DNA from: Numida meleagris
Lineage: Eukaryota; Chordata; Aves; Galliformes; Numididae
Direction: 5' to 3'
Length of the DNA: 64,000 nucleotides
NCBI RefSeq assembly: GCF_002078875.1
Contig: NC_034409.1
Span: forward strand, 63,419,800 to 63,483,799
Below are positions 49,776-63,155 of this stretch, piece after piece. Under the pieces are notes generated by a model that had not been told where the DNA came from, did no database searches, and saw only the letters and a list, made by a program, of their open reading frames with translations. Position 1 is the stretch's first letter, and each line of letters starts with the position of its first letter. The translations under genes and the position numbers were made by a program.

Positions 49776-52700
49776 ACATAACAAACTTAATTCAGCTTTG
49801 GTCACTCGGAATCTATTTTATTTAATAGAGTCAGAACTTTAGTTTTCAGGAAGACTTAACTATGCTTCACACTTGGAGAGTAATAAGAATCTGATCCTAA
49901 GGAAATGAGATCACTAGACAAGATGCAATTTTAAATAGCTGTTATTTTAAGATTCTTTTTTTCCTTAGGTATTTTTTTAAGCCTTTGCAGCAATGCTCTC
50001 CTTGGCCCTCAGAGTGAATGTGGCAATACTTAAAGTACTTTTCAAGTCGTGATCCTAATGTGGATGTCATCACAGTATAAGAAGATTTCTGTGTAGCTTA
50101 TTTTCCATGCATAAAGCACCAGTGCTTTTTTTTTCCCCATGCTTTACCTCAGCTGGTGTAGTTTAAACATCTTGACGTTTTAAAAGTTTGGTCATGACTC
50201 TTCTGTAATTGCTAGTAATTGGTTCTCTAATTGCTAGTAAAATAAATGGCAAGTTCTATTTTGACTGGGGAAGTGATGCAGGGTAGAAATTCTCCTGACA
50301 TGCTTTTTGAAGCTCCTTACCATGTTACTTTTCAAGAACAAATTTTAAAAATGCTTCCAGGAGCTCTGCGGCCCACTAAAGTGAAAAGCCTGTATGCTTG
50401 AGTGCTCAGAAGAAATAGCATTCGCTCTATCCTGCTTCATGCCTGCCGCACACTGTTTTTCAGATGTTGAGAATTGCAAGGTATTCCTCCACCCTTTCAG
50501 AGAAGGCAGTTTGGTGCATATTGTTTCATAGCAGCAGAGTGGGTTCTCAAATGGACTCCAAAGGTGGAAAACTATAATTTATTTTAGTGTCAGAATATGA
50601 ATTTGCAGAATTCACATGAGTATAATCACAGTTTTTCTCGCTTCTCAGCTTATCACTATGTCATTGTTCTTAATGAGCACCACCCACACATACATAGATG
50701 CTGTAAAATGCTGGCAAAGAGAAGAAAACCCCATGGGCTGGCTTTTATGGCAGCACATTGCACTCTTCTATCTTATAACTGAAGAGGGCTTTTGGGATGC
50801 TGGCTCACAGGTGTCCAGCAATCTGCTTGCTGGGAATGCAGCTGGGACAGTTGGGTATGCTGTTTGCAATTGCAAAGAAGCAGGTAAAGCACAGGCCCCT
50901 TGTATTTGTAGACAGAAATTGCTGGAGAAAGAGGCTCAGAGAGATGAGGGGGACTGGAAGAAAATCTGTTAAGCACTCATGTCTGAGAAAGGTCGTAGAG
51001 TGTGCAGCTCTGGGGGAGGAGAGCTTACTTCAGACATAGCCAAAATGAAGGAGGTGAGGCTAGGTGAAAAAAGGGAGATAGAACTCAGTCATGACTGCTG
51101 AGGCTACCCTAAGAGAACAGGGGTAGAAGTGTGTACACTAAATGAAGTGGTACTGGCTTCCATGCACTTCAACAAGGCTGAGGTTTAGCAGCTACATTTT
51201 ACAGATGGGAAGCACGAGATGCTCTTGGTCTAGTGTCTGTCCTGTTTCTAAATGATCACAAGATGTTTTGGATAGGAAGCATCTCCACCTTCATCTTCTT
51301 AGGGGTGCTTAGCAAATGGGCCTCTGATATACAGTTGGGTATTACAGCAGTGTGACTTTATCTGGTCCAACCGAAGAGAGGCAATGAGAGGAGAGTTGGG
51401 AAGGGAATGCAAGTGCTCAGCCTAGATCAGTTGCTGGCTTGTGTTGCCTGCCCTAGAAATAATCCCTCTAGAGCACGAATATTACTGTGGAGCCATTTTG
51501 TTTATGTTGAGCTCAGTTACTGCCAGATTACATCACTTTTGTTTCAGTAAAATAACTTCTGCCAGCAGAAGAATCAGAAACGAAGACATTAGAAATTCAC
51601 TATACTTAGGGTTGTGGTGCTCAGATTTTTGCTGCTGGCAAAAGGGACACTTCAGGCAAAGCAATAAATCTTCTTCATACCCTTAGCAATGCTACAAATG
51701 AGAAGTTGAGATTGGAGTTGCACATACCTTTGCTAAGGTGAGAAAGAAGCACTTGACCTGTTAGTCGTATTTGCTCCGATGCTAAAAATAAGCCAAAAAT
51801 AGCCCAACACTTTAAAGTAATAATAATAATCTTCATACTGGATTTCGATTTTAAATAATACGGAGATTGAAAATGTATGAAACATTATTTTCTTATTAAA
51901 CTAGGTGACTAGTTCCAGTGTTTGTATTACAATCAACATTCCTAGTGTTCATTGTAGGAAAAGATGAAATGTATTTTGAAGCAGAAAAGATTCAAATCAA
52001 TGCAGTACTGAACAGAAGTCAATTTCATTGTTCTCTGCCGAAAGGAGCCCAGGCCCTTCCCCAACACTTACTGCTTGTGAAATGCATGAATTTTCAGGCT
52101 TTGAAGGAAAAAATCTCCAACAAACTGCAATTAGGATTCCTGCCATGTTTCAGAGACATGACCATTACCTAAGGAAATTGATGTAATGCCGCAGCAAAGG
52201 AAGAATAGGCTCATGTCTCTTTTTGCCTTTCCTTACACCCTCATTTCCAAGTCAGCTGTTTTGTACAGGGTTTAAATTTGGGTAGAACTTGGCCTGTGAC
52301 TTTCATTCACACATGTTTAAACCTTCTGCCTTAGAAGTTATTCTTGGAGAAGAAACATGACTATCTGTCAAATACATTTCCACTGTAGAAGACAATGAAA
52401 TTATACAAGGAGTTAACTTGGTTTATAAACTGAGATTGTCAACCACATAATTAATCAGTTTCTTTGGGACTTGTGTGGCTAAGGTCCTTACCCAGCTTTA
52501 AAAATCTCAGTCCGTATCTTTCTTGAACATTTATATGTATATACACCATTGAGTTTTGGTTTAGATCTTTGTTTGGATTTAGTAACATAAATGGCTCTGG
52601 TAAAATTTACAGTCTGACTGAATACATATCTTCATGATTTTGTTACTGCTCCAGCTAATATAGGCTGAGCTTTGAGGGCAGGAAGAATGGAAGCTGGATT

Positions 52701-53532
52701 TTATTTGAAAAATGCCTCCTTCTCCCCAAAAGAGACAGAGTTCAAAGTTATTCTAAGAAAAGTAACAGCTCTCTACAGTTAAATAACTGTATGATGACTC
52801 TTTTATGCCATGAGAATTTTGAGCTATAAAAATTATCTGAAAGAAGTCCCATTATTTAACATATCAACAAGTCCATTCCTGGTGCTGTGATGACATGTCA
52901 TCAGTAAATTATATTTGGCTGGAGAAACCGAAGTGGTTGAAACCAGTTGTTACAATGATCAAAAGGCACTTTCACGGGAAAATTATTTCATTTTTTAAAA
53001 ACGTATATTTTTGTTAGGGCAAATGGGATATGAACTCTCTCCTGGAGGCCCCTTGTGTAGCTGAGTTTCAGGGGGCTTGGAGGGCAGCAATGCAGCACAC
53101 TGGCGTGGGAGCTATGTGACCAGCTTCGGGAGGTAATGGCTTGTTTTAAAACCACTACCACAAGACTTCTCATTTGCTTCTGAATGTGCAGGTCTTCCAG
53201 GGAGAAGGAAAAATGTGAACTTGCAATGTGGCACTGCCCTCTGATCCCGGCTGCATCATGAGTGTAGACATGCAGTCATGGCTTCTGGCTCTGTGCTCGG
53301 GGGCTTGGATTTGACTTAGTTTTTACAGTGTCTGCATTAATTTAGCAAGGCTGGGTGAGTGGTGAGCTGGACATCAACAGGATTTCTCTGTATTCCCTAT
53401 TCTCCTGGCTTGTTCACTGTGCTTGCTGCTGACACGGAGACCTAATGTGCTTGCATTAAGCTAGAAAGAAAATTTAATGGAGCAAAATTAGATCAGTGGA
53501 GGACAAGGAAGGCAGAACTGTACCCAGTATGA

Positions 53533-53592
53533 AAATCATAGAATCATAACGATTGGAAAAGACCACTAAGATCATCTAGTCCAGCTGTCTGT
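53533..53592 (-). repeat. Short CR1 3'-tail fragment
   Basis: AAATCATAGAATCATAACGA and AAGACCACTAAGATCATCTA are the antisense CR1 tail; about 60 bp only. Confidence 0.75.
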
Positions 53593-56500
53593 TGGTCTCT
53601 TGTTGACTACCTTGTTGTCTCACACTCTGCACATTTTATGGGTATTTTAATCAATGTCTTAAGTACTAAACTCTTCAGAAAAATTACTGTGTGTGCTTGT
53701 ATGGTTTTTTTTTTTTGTGACACTATAGTGAGGTCCTCCACTGACTAAGGTCAAGTACAGAACAAAAAAGCTTATCTTATTTGTAACAGTAAATACAAAC
53801 TAGGATTGAACATGTGTGAAAAAATGTGTTACTCTTTCATTTCAAGAAGTTATTCCGCTTAGTGTAATCCACAGTAATTTCCTCACTTGAAATGATGTAG
53901 GCTTCGGTGCTGTGGACCCTAATCTGAACAATCCCTGTTTTAAATGCTAATTCAGTAGGTTGTTCACTTAGAAGTCAATAACTGGCCTTCTTTTGGCAAG
54001 TCATCTGGAAGGACAGTGCCATTATCCTATTCATAGTCCATAATCAGCCATGTCTTTTAGCTGTCTTCCAAAGGATATTTATCCTTTGGATCTGACCAAA
54101 TCACAAAGTAATTGGTGTTTTATTTTAAAATCTCTGTTATGTTTCAGTTTCTACTGTAAAGTCTTGAGTAGTGTTTCTTTTGTCAGTGGCAATTTCAGTT
54201 TCTCTCAGATGTGACTGCAATTCATTGTTGTGGAAAGTGCCTGCTTTTAGGAACTTTTGAGTGGGAAGCATCTGGAGAAAAGTAACTTGTTTCAAGGAGT
54301 TCATCTGAAACTCTATCAGTCCATAAGTACTGCTTATTTAATAATCTTCTCTCTGCTGTCTGAACAGGGGACTTGAAGGAAGCACTGTATCAGATTTTAC
54401 AAGCACTTCTTAATTGCAGGGAATGAAGCAAGGAAAAAGTAAGTTGAGCTTTTATCAGAGCATGCGTAGTGGTTTACTTTTGCCTGCCCTGACAATGAAT
54501 GTAGATGTCACTGACATCACTGCAATGAAACCAACAATCACAAGTGCTCGCCAAACGGAAAGGTGAGTGATCCATTTCCTGGCTTGTACAAGAGTAATTG
54601 CTGTACCCATGAGCACACTTATCTCCAGGATGACTGCTTACACAGTGCTCCACTTCCCTTGCTTCAGTTCTCTTGGTCAGACCGTGTGGGCTGCACAAAC
54701 TTCCAGGTGTCTACAGGCTCCACATGCTCAGGCATGGGCTCTTGTGGGTTCTCTAGCTCTTGTGCATTTCTAACTGTGCCCAGTCCTGTTCTTGTAGGCT
54801 GGCACCTTGCAAACCTCCTAAATCTGATGTTGCAGAGCAGTTGGTATCTCCTTTCATGGATGGAGATACAGTCTAGAGATTTAGTCCTCAAGTGAGAGGC
54901 AAAATTTGCCACTGCTGAGACACTGAGCAAAAAGCAATCTAAGCACTGACATGTTAGCAAACTGAAAGCCTTCCTTATTCAGTACTGAATATGAAAAATG
55001 CAAGGGTTGTTTGTCAAAATGTTCGTTATTAACCATGTCCAAATATTAATAGCAGGAAGTGGTTTTTGCCTTGCTCCTGGTGTGGTAATTTCATGACAGA
55101 AAGAACTCCATATATTCTTCTGAAATAGCCTACCACGAATTTTGCAAAATATGCAGCTTTGATGGTCATTCATCCCATTATGACTTATCCAGGGTGTTTT
55201 CATACTAAGGTTCTGCCCACTGTCTTTTAAGCTGGAAGTATTTTCTTTCCAACAGTTACCGCATGGGGCACATAAGCAGGAGGCTTAATTTGTCTTGTTA
55301 TTCCATTCCATAATAAACTGTTCCAGTATAGGGTTGTTTATTTTACAGAACTCCCCTCATATAAAAGACAAATGGTGAGACTGGCCTGTCTAATGGTTTT
55401 GATCATTTTAGAAACACAGTGTGCAATATCCATACCTCTACCATTTCTCCTCTCTTGACTTTATTGTATAGCTTGTTATGTCACTGCTTCATGAAGACTA
55501 AACTTTCTGGTGTGGTATTACTAACACATATGGCTTTCCAAAACACAGTTAATGATAACACCTCCAGATGTTTGTGTGTGCAAGATGGAGTGTATTTGTG
55601 ATCAGGCTGTAAAGCAAGTCCTACAAGTGAAATTACACAAATAACCGTGACTTTCCTAGGTAACGGGTAAGCTTTGAATTTGTGTGCTCTTTTGAAAGAC
55701 ACTGGACAAATGAGAATAGGATTTGGTTTTCCACACTAGAATGGCAAGACAGCAAAGTTTGCAGGGACTTCTATTTTTTTCCCCTTAAATTTCTCCCTGT
55801 GCTGACTCCAGAAAACATCTCACTCTGTTCTTTGGCCAAGTTTCGCCTGTCGTATTTAAAAGGCAAAAAAGAAAGGAAAGAAATAAGAGGGATTTTTTTA
55901 ATACTCTGGATGGCAGAATGGACTTCTGGTTATTGTCAAAGCATTTTTGTATGAATTAATTTTTAATGGAAACTGCACTGTGAGTAGAAAGGCTGTTTTT
56001 TTTTTGAAGGGAGTATTTTAGATTTCTCTTCCAAAGGGAATGCCTGAACACTTCACCTTTTCTTTTTTATTATTCCTGAAAAACCTGTAATTAAGGAAAT
56101 GCAGATTTTTTTTAAATGCAAAGCCGAATTAAACAAAGCCCAAAGCTCTCCAGCTCTATTTGTTCTTTTACTTCCTGCAGTAGTTGTAATACTCTGGAGA
56201 AATGTGTTGGGCTGTATTGTATTACGTTATTATATATGTAGTTTTTGTGAAAATAAAGAGGAGGCATCACTTTTGGAGTGACCTGTGTATCTGTAACCTT
56301 CAGGACCGTGTAAAGTACTTTCATGGAAGCAGCATGCTGTTTCTTTGTCTGTACATATCAGGACAAGTGGTATCTAGAATGGCATGAATTGAACCTTTTC
56401 TCCTTTACCCCAGAAACACAGTGATGTAAAGGGACACAGAGCTCGCTATGTCATTTTGTTAGATGTCACTGTCTCCTTCTGTGTGGCCGCAGTATGAGCA

Positions 56501-59500
56501 GAATATCTATCACCCTTCTCTTGAGTCTGACCGTAATAATTTTCCTGTCGCACGTTAACTGCATGCATAGTTTATCAGATGTGACTGCAACTCATATCTT
56601 CAAAGATCATCTGTCCTGTGCAATTTCCAGCTTTGTCTGACAAAGGAGCTTAGGCAAACACAGGAATATTACAGGTTTGTCAGGGCTGGGCAGTAGGCTC
56701 AGCAATCAACAGATACATGCCTGTAAGGTGCCTGTGTCACAGGAGAATGCACATTTAGGGCAACCAAATACACTGAAAACTGGCCCATGTATTTTCCATA
56801 TATTTTTTTAATAAGGATAATGATATAAGCATTGATAAATGTTAGATCTTTTTAATGTGGTTCACAGTACTACTTTTCTGTGAACCCACTGTTTTCAAAT
56901 TGGGTAAGCAGTTGGCTTTGCATTGCAGCTCCCTGGCTACCTGGTGTTTCAAAGGCAGAAGATATGGAATTGCTTTCTTTCTGTTGAGCTCATTGCCAAA
57001 TACCTGAACCGGACACATGGGGAAGTTCGCAGAAGAAAGAAAGGAGAGAGAGGCATGTGAGAGCATAGACATCACAGAGCGACAATAAACTATAGCAGTT
57101 TCCAGGCTTCTGTTACTAGTTACTGTCACCACAGTGTATAATATTCAAAATGCCTCAGGCATCTCACTGAAAGCAGTGGCAAATGTCTTAATGCCTGCTC
57201 TCACATTTTATGTTCAGCTTTTTGTTGTTTTTTTTTTATCCCGTCCTTTTCTGTGCATTGTTAAGACATCTGCTCCTGTTACTTGCTTGCCACCTGGAAT
57301 CTTGCAGTTCTGTTTGTGCCAGCATTTTTTATGGTAAACAACTTCTCCATTACATGCGGGAGATTAAGAGGCACAGCAGCAGGAGCAGAGAATCTCGAAG
57401 AGAAAAGGTATCATTTCCACAGCAGGGTTCACAATACTAAAGAACAAAAACAGTAAGTGATAGGCTGTATTTAACAGTTAAAATAAAACATAATTTAAAT
57501 ACTATGGACCATATGTTTCTTTGACACAGTACAAAGAAGAATGTTCCAAAGTGGAGAAATGATGAGCTGAGGAGGAAAACTCAGACTAAAGACTTTTCTA
57601 GCACGCTGCAGATAGAGGATCCCAAGAGAGATGGGACTGATGGGCACCAAGTGGTATCTAATAGCATCACTGGCAGCATCACCTCTTTTCTTTTGTGGAG
57701 AATGCTGGTAGAGCAGGTGTGGGTGGACAGCAACTTTTCATAAATCACTGGCAACCAAAGCCTATTTCAGTCTGAAACCTTGAGGGTAATTTGAGTGATC
57801 TCACATACTGCTCATCCCATACAACCACTGCCAGCAGGAAGATTGACGTCTGACTCCAAAGTAACAAGTCCCCATCAGAGCTACAGCATGTTAGGCTGGG
57901 TGACAATAAACACTGCCGAGAGGTCCAGCCAATATGCTACAGTGTGGTGTGCTTGATTCCCAGTACAAATAATAGCATTAAATGAGTTTAAACTAATCCA
58001 CTGCTTTGATAAATAACTCTAATCTCCTATCCCTGTCTGCAACTGCAATTTTATAAGCACTCATTTGGTGCCTACAATAATGTAGGGGCTATTATTAGCC
58101 TTTTGCTTGGAATTCAGACATGCGATCCTGGGAACTGTTCGGATTAAACTTCAAACTCCTAAATTTAAATGGTAAATTTCTGCTTTCATTTTCAAAACTT
58201 AAAGACATTCAGCTAATAAATATCATATGACTTCAAACAAAATAAAAAACACAGTAGTAGATAACAGATGTTGTGAAAGCTCTGACTTATCTCAAGCCTC
58301 AACCTTGGAGGTTTAACATAACTTAGTTTATGGTGGTCATCACAGCTGCCAGGATACCTGGCCCTGCCCCTCCAGACTGCAACAGATACAGAGAGCGTTC
58401 CGGTCTCAGCTAGCTAATTAGCTATGCTTAGTTAAAATTACATATTGAGAGGAAGCTCTGCTACATTTACTCACGATAAACAACAAGTTATTCCCCCAAA
58501 AGCTGAGGTTCTATTTGTATGAGATTCTTTTGCACATTTTTGATCCATAGAAATTACACAGATGCAAAGATAACGAGTTGTATACTCAGAGCTCTGCCAG
58601 TCATTATCTCATTCAGTGGTTTACCCAGTTTAAAGTGACCTTAGCAATGGGATTTTCTTCATTCCTTTTACATGAGACTGAAAACACCAAGTTCCTGTTT
58701 GTTCTAAGGGGATGTTAAAGATCCCATAGCAGTTTTGCAAGAGTGTTATGTCATCTTTTCCTACTAGCATCTTATCCTCAATCCTGAGGGTCGGAAGGTA
58801 TGCGTCACCCTGTGGATTGCAGTGTTAGATGCTCAAAGACCCTTCAGGAATAAGGAAGTTTGCAATATTGTCTTCTATTATTTTCTCGGGCTAACCTGAT
58901 AAACTGCTTATTGCTGAGTTTTTCTTTTAATGCTTTTCTTAAGAACACTTACTCAGTTTCACCCCATTGTCATTTTAGAGTGTGCAGAGCGAATATAAAT
59001 GATTCCACTTTCTCCACCAGCAGTTGAATAAAGCAATTTAAGTTCATTTTTCCTGTTACTGCCCTATAGAGTGCTATAACCTGACTGCAGCAATCTGCAT
59101 TTGCTTAGCTCTTGGTGATGACATCATACAAATCGTGAGGAAATGCAGCCCTGGGAATCTACAGTTTGACAAGCAAGAAAACCTCCATTTGCATGTAACA
59201 AAGGCTGATACAGAACCTTTGGAGCTGGTCTGAGTTGAGGTTTACATTCCTTGCTCCACCACGCTTTTCTTTGGTTTAAAATGGAATAATGATTAAATAT
59301 TCAAAGCTGTTAATGTGCCTATCAGGGCAGAGAGGCAGCCAGCAGTCCAATAGCAGTTAGATGGTGCTGGTCTCTTAAGGATGCCATTGCGTGCTGTCAT
59401 CCTGTCAGTCTGTCACCAGTGAGCCTCTTGTCACTCCCCAGTCCATAGCTACCCAAGTGCAGCCACCCAGTCCTGTTCATCCACATGGTTGTGGGGATGA

Positions 59501-60137
59501 GCGCCATGTGGAATCTGTTCAATAACCCTCATTAAAAAGATGCTCTTTCCCCAAGAAGTTTTTGTCTTTGCCCTGATCGTTCCAGTGATCCTGGAAGAGA
59601 TACAATGACTCCAGAGCCAAGCTGGCCAAACAGAGAGCAGAAGGTGATCTGGTGGAAAAGGAGGGAAATGCTGGGACTGGCTGTGCTGCTGGAGAAAACG
59701 CATCCTACACCCGGTGATTTCACTTATGCAAGGACATTTCTAGAAATTCCTTTTAACACGTCTTCTGCTTTCAGCACCTGAGCAGCTTAAGAAAAATTTG
59801 GTCTTTAGTTTTTCTGCACATTCCTCAATTTCACTGGGAACCTGGATGGAATATTGTTGCTGTGGGGATAAATGGATTTTCCCTTCAGATAGGCCGACAC
59901 TGACAAACCGTAAGGGTTTAGCAAATATAAATATTGCTTTTATCTGGATGCTGAAACAATGCTTGCAGGGATAGAACTTCAAGGAAAGCATTCATTTTAT
60001 TTTATTTCTTTGCTAGAAGATGCATTTTCCATGAGCTGTTTACAGACAGCAAAACTATTCTATGACCCTTGGTTCCCTGCTGCTTCAAGGATGCACATTT
60101 AGTTGGCATTTTTTATTTTCCTCATTCTCCTTGACAT

Positions 60138-60189
60138 ATCATAGAATCATAGAACACCACCACCATGACCACTAAACCACCTCCCTGGG
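60138..60189 (-). repeat. 3' end of a minus-strand CR1 (outer element, part 1)
   Basis: ATCATAGAATCATAGAACAC is the antisense tail, followed by CTAAACCACCTCCCTGGGCA, which resembles the next antisense CR1 segment. It stops abruptly where a plus-strand CR1 begins, and the element resumes at about 60953. Confidence 0.7.
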
Positions 60190-60952
60190 CAGCTGGCCAA
60201 ATGCAAGGTGCTGCACTTGAGCTGGGGCAACCCCAGGTATTTATACAAAGTGGAGGAAGATTTCCTTGAGAGTAGCCCTGCGGAGAAGGACTTGGGGGTT
60301 CTGGTGGATGAGAAGCTTGACATGAGCCAGCAGTGTGCGCTGGCAGCCCGGAAGGCCAACTACGTTCTGGGCTTCATTAAAAGAGGTGTGGTCAGCAGGG
60401 AGAGGGAGGTGGTGGTCCCCCTCTACTCGGCTCTTGTGAGGCCAGATCTGGAGTACTGCGTCCAGGCCTGGAGCCCCCAGCACAAGAAAAATGCAGAGCT
60501 GTTGGAGCGGGTCCAGAAGAGGGCCACTAAGATGATCAGAGAGCTGGAGCATCTCTCCTATGAAGAAAGGTTGAGGAAACTGGGCTTGTTTAGCTTGGAG
60601 AAGAGAAGGCTCCAGGGAGACTTCACTGTGGCCTTCCAATACTTGAAGGGAGCGTATAAACGACTGTTTATGTGGGTGGATAGCGATAGGACAAGGGGGA
60701 ATGGTTTTAAACTGAGACAGGGAAGGTTTAGGTTAGATATTAGGAGGAAGTTTTTCACTCAGAGGGTGGTGACGCACTGGAACAAGTTGCCCAAGGAGGT
60801 TGTGGATGCCCCATCCCTGAAGGCATTCAAGGCCAGGCTGGATGTGGCTCTGGGCAGCCTGGTCTAGTTGGCAACCCTGCACACAGGGGGATTGAAACTA
60901 GATGATCATTACGGTCCTTTTCAACCCAGGCTGTTCTATGATTCTAATACCC
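60190..60952 (+). mobile_element. Young-looking CR1 copy nested in another CR1
   Basis: A 763 bp CR1, 5'-truncated within ORF2 and complete at the 3' end (GGTCCTTTTCAACCCAGGCT then TTCTATGATTCT). A single uninterrupted frame (60208-60867, 219 codons) covers the whole ORF2 carboxy terminus. Blocks include [60 protein letters not shown] and [20 protein letters not shown], then a stop. The absence of stops and frameshifts suggests it is the least decayed CR1 here. The frame lacks the endonuclease and RT active-site region, so it is not an active element. Confidence 0.9.
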
Positions 60953-61215
60953 AACCTGAACCTCTCCTGACACAACTTCAGCCCCTCTTGTCCTATCACT
61001 GTTACCTGGGAGATGAGGCCAGCCCGCAGCTATGCACAACCTCCTTTCAGGTAATTATGGAGAGTGATGACGTCTCCCCTGAGCTTCCTCTTCTCCAGAC
61101 TGAACAATCCCAGCTCTCTTAGCCGCTCCCCATAAGACTTGCACTCCAGACCCTTCACAGCTTCATTGCCCTTCTCTGGACATGCACCTGGGCCTCAATG
61201 TCTTTCTTCTAGTAA
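60953..61215 (-). repeat. Outer minus-strand CR1, part 2
   Basis: Starts ACCCAACCTGAACCTCTCCT. Antisense CR1 sequence continues through CTCTTAGCCGCTCCCCATAA and AGACCCTTCACAGCTTCATT, closely resembling 8760-9000 of the CR1 at 8.5 kb. It ends about 61215. With 60138-60189 it brackets the plus-strand CR1. Confidence 0.82.
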
Positions 61216-62974
61216 GGGGCCCACTATCCTCCCCAGGAGCTAAAGATGAGACTTGTAGTCTGACCAACAAGTCTGCTGCAGGGGGCAGATGGACTCTGCA
61301 ACTCCAACGCACTCGGCCAGAGCTGAGCTTTTTACTCACTTTCCTTGTGGGAGCAAGGGTTGTTTTTCAAGTAGTTGAATCTCCTCTTTATTGTTATGTT
61401 TTCACATGGAAGAAAAGATAACGGTCTTTCAGCTCTGAGGCGTGCCCTGTGGGCTCACTGTTAGATCGTGGAGCATTTGGAAGGTCTGTGTCACCTCCTA
61501 CCAATCCACCTGGGGCTGTGACCAAGCCCCAGTGACATGGAGCCTTCAGGGGGCAATAACACCCACAGTGATTCTGTTCCTACCCTACAACAGCTTCTGC
61601 TTTAGGTGGGCCTATCTGCTCTATCTGCTCTACCTGTTGTCCCAGAGGAGGTACAGTCAAGGCAGCAATTGCTGCTCTCCACATTGCTACCAGGTTCATA
61701 GCTGGAGGAGGAATATTATTTGTTCCTTGTTCTCCCATTTTTCAGAGTTTAGTCCGAAGACAGAACCATAAGCAGCAAGAAGAGGTAAATAATTCACTGC
61801 TCTAAACTAAAGAGCACAGTCTGGTTAGAAAAAGGACGAGTTATGCACTCATTTTAATAAGGCAAAGTACAACTTTCAAAGGTATGTCATGCACTGATAT
61901 AGGAGATAAGAAGTCAGTGACTGTATTCAAGAAAGCAGAGAAGCAGTGGTAATCATTGTAACTTACTGTCAGATAAGCCACTTCTACAGAAAGCACTGGC
62001 TGGAAAAGAGAAAAGCATTCCTGGAAAGAAGCTGACAATGAAAGGGCAGAAAACTCACATGCCACAGAATATATTCCTAGAGGATCAGAATAAGGAGGCT
62101 GCTTTTGATTGGGCTGTTAAATTGTTCAACAGCTGGGAAGTACTCTGCCATTGCTCAATGCAACTATATATTTCTGCAATGACTTTTGAACTGAATTTTT
62201 CCTTCTTTGAATGGAGCCTGAGGCACAACCCACTAAGTCATTGGCAGCTTTGCTTCTCTCTTTGTAGGCTGGAGCCTGTGCCCCCAGGGGAACTGTTTAG
62301 GTGCGATAAGTAATGTTCTCAAACTGATACCAGCAGCAGCCTCATCCCTACAAGAAGGAGAAACCACGGCACATGCAATGGAAACAAGGAGGCTAAGGCT
62401 AAATTCCTGCATTGTAGAGCGGTCTCTTAAAGAGATCTTCTGATCTCGTCAGTATCTTCTGCGTGGGAGTTAATGCAAACATTTCACTAGATACTGATCT
62501 TAAGATTGGAGTGCTTGTTTTGCTATTCAGTGCTCTGAGAAGCTTGTCTGCATGGGGAAATAATCTCACTTGCGGAATGAAATACAACTACAATTCTTCA
62601 ACAGCTTTTATGTGGATAGGCTTATTCCCAGTCCTTCTCTAGTGAAAACTAGTTAAACTAAATTGATTTCAAGAATCACTGTGAAAATAATTGTTAGGCC
62701 AAATTCTGTCTTAATCAAGAAACAGGAAACTGGACAGGAAACTCCTCCAAAACTGGCTGGCTACTTTTTTCTCCGTGGTATTTATTTGCTCACCTCCTTG
62801 GCTTTGGGCCTTGCACAGCTGTCTGTGTGGACCCAGAAAGAAGCACTGCAGCCATGCATCAGCTACTGCCAGGGAGGTTAGGCAGTAACTGTGGAATAAC
62901 TTAGCAGCAACTCCCTGAGCAGGGAAGCGCAGAGAGAGACACTGGTCTCTTCTCCCTGGGATCCAATAGTAGGG

Positions 62975-63155
62975 TGCATGGAAATAGCACAAATCTGTGC
63001 CAGGGGAGGTTCAGAGTGGACATTAAGAAAATTTTATGTACCGTGAGGATGGTCAAAGAGTGGAACAGGGTTCTTAGAGAGGTGGCTGATCTTCTATGCC
63101 TGTCAGTGCTTAAGAGGCATTTGGACAGTGCCCTCAATAACATGCATAAACTTCT
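62975..63155 (+). repeat. CR1 ORF2 carboxy-terminal fragment
   Basis: The plus strand reads CQGRFRVDIKKILCTVRMVK, EWNRVLREVADLL and VLKRHLDSALNNM. This matches the end of CR1 ORF2 (compare [20 protein letters not shown] in the 60.2 kb copy). No clear 3' tail follows, so both ends are truncated or decayed. Confidence 0.78.

Noticed and set aside
50616..50972. 118-codon plus-strand ORF
   Set aside because: Overlapped by open frames on both strands with no family resemblance; chance.
54505..54562. Splice-like 58 bp segment on the plus strand (ends AAACGGAAAG|GTGAGT)
   Set aside because: The donor is good but the acceptor is weak, and the product resembles nothing known. It lies in a RERG intron on the opposite strand.
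57210..57440. Plus-strand ORF ending in an Arg/Ser-rich stretch (RHSSRSRESRREK)
   Set aside because: The resemblance to SR proteins is compositional only; there are no flanking exons or conserved motif.
60241..60639. 132-codon minus-strand ORF
   Set aside because: Antisense shadow of the intact CR1 ORF2 frame at 60208-60867.
62038..62313. 91-codon plus-strand ORF
   Set aside because: No motif or splice support; intronic chance frame.
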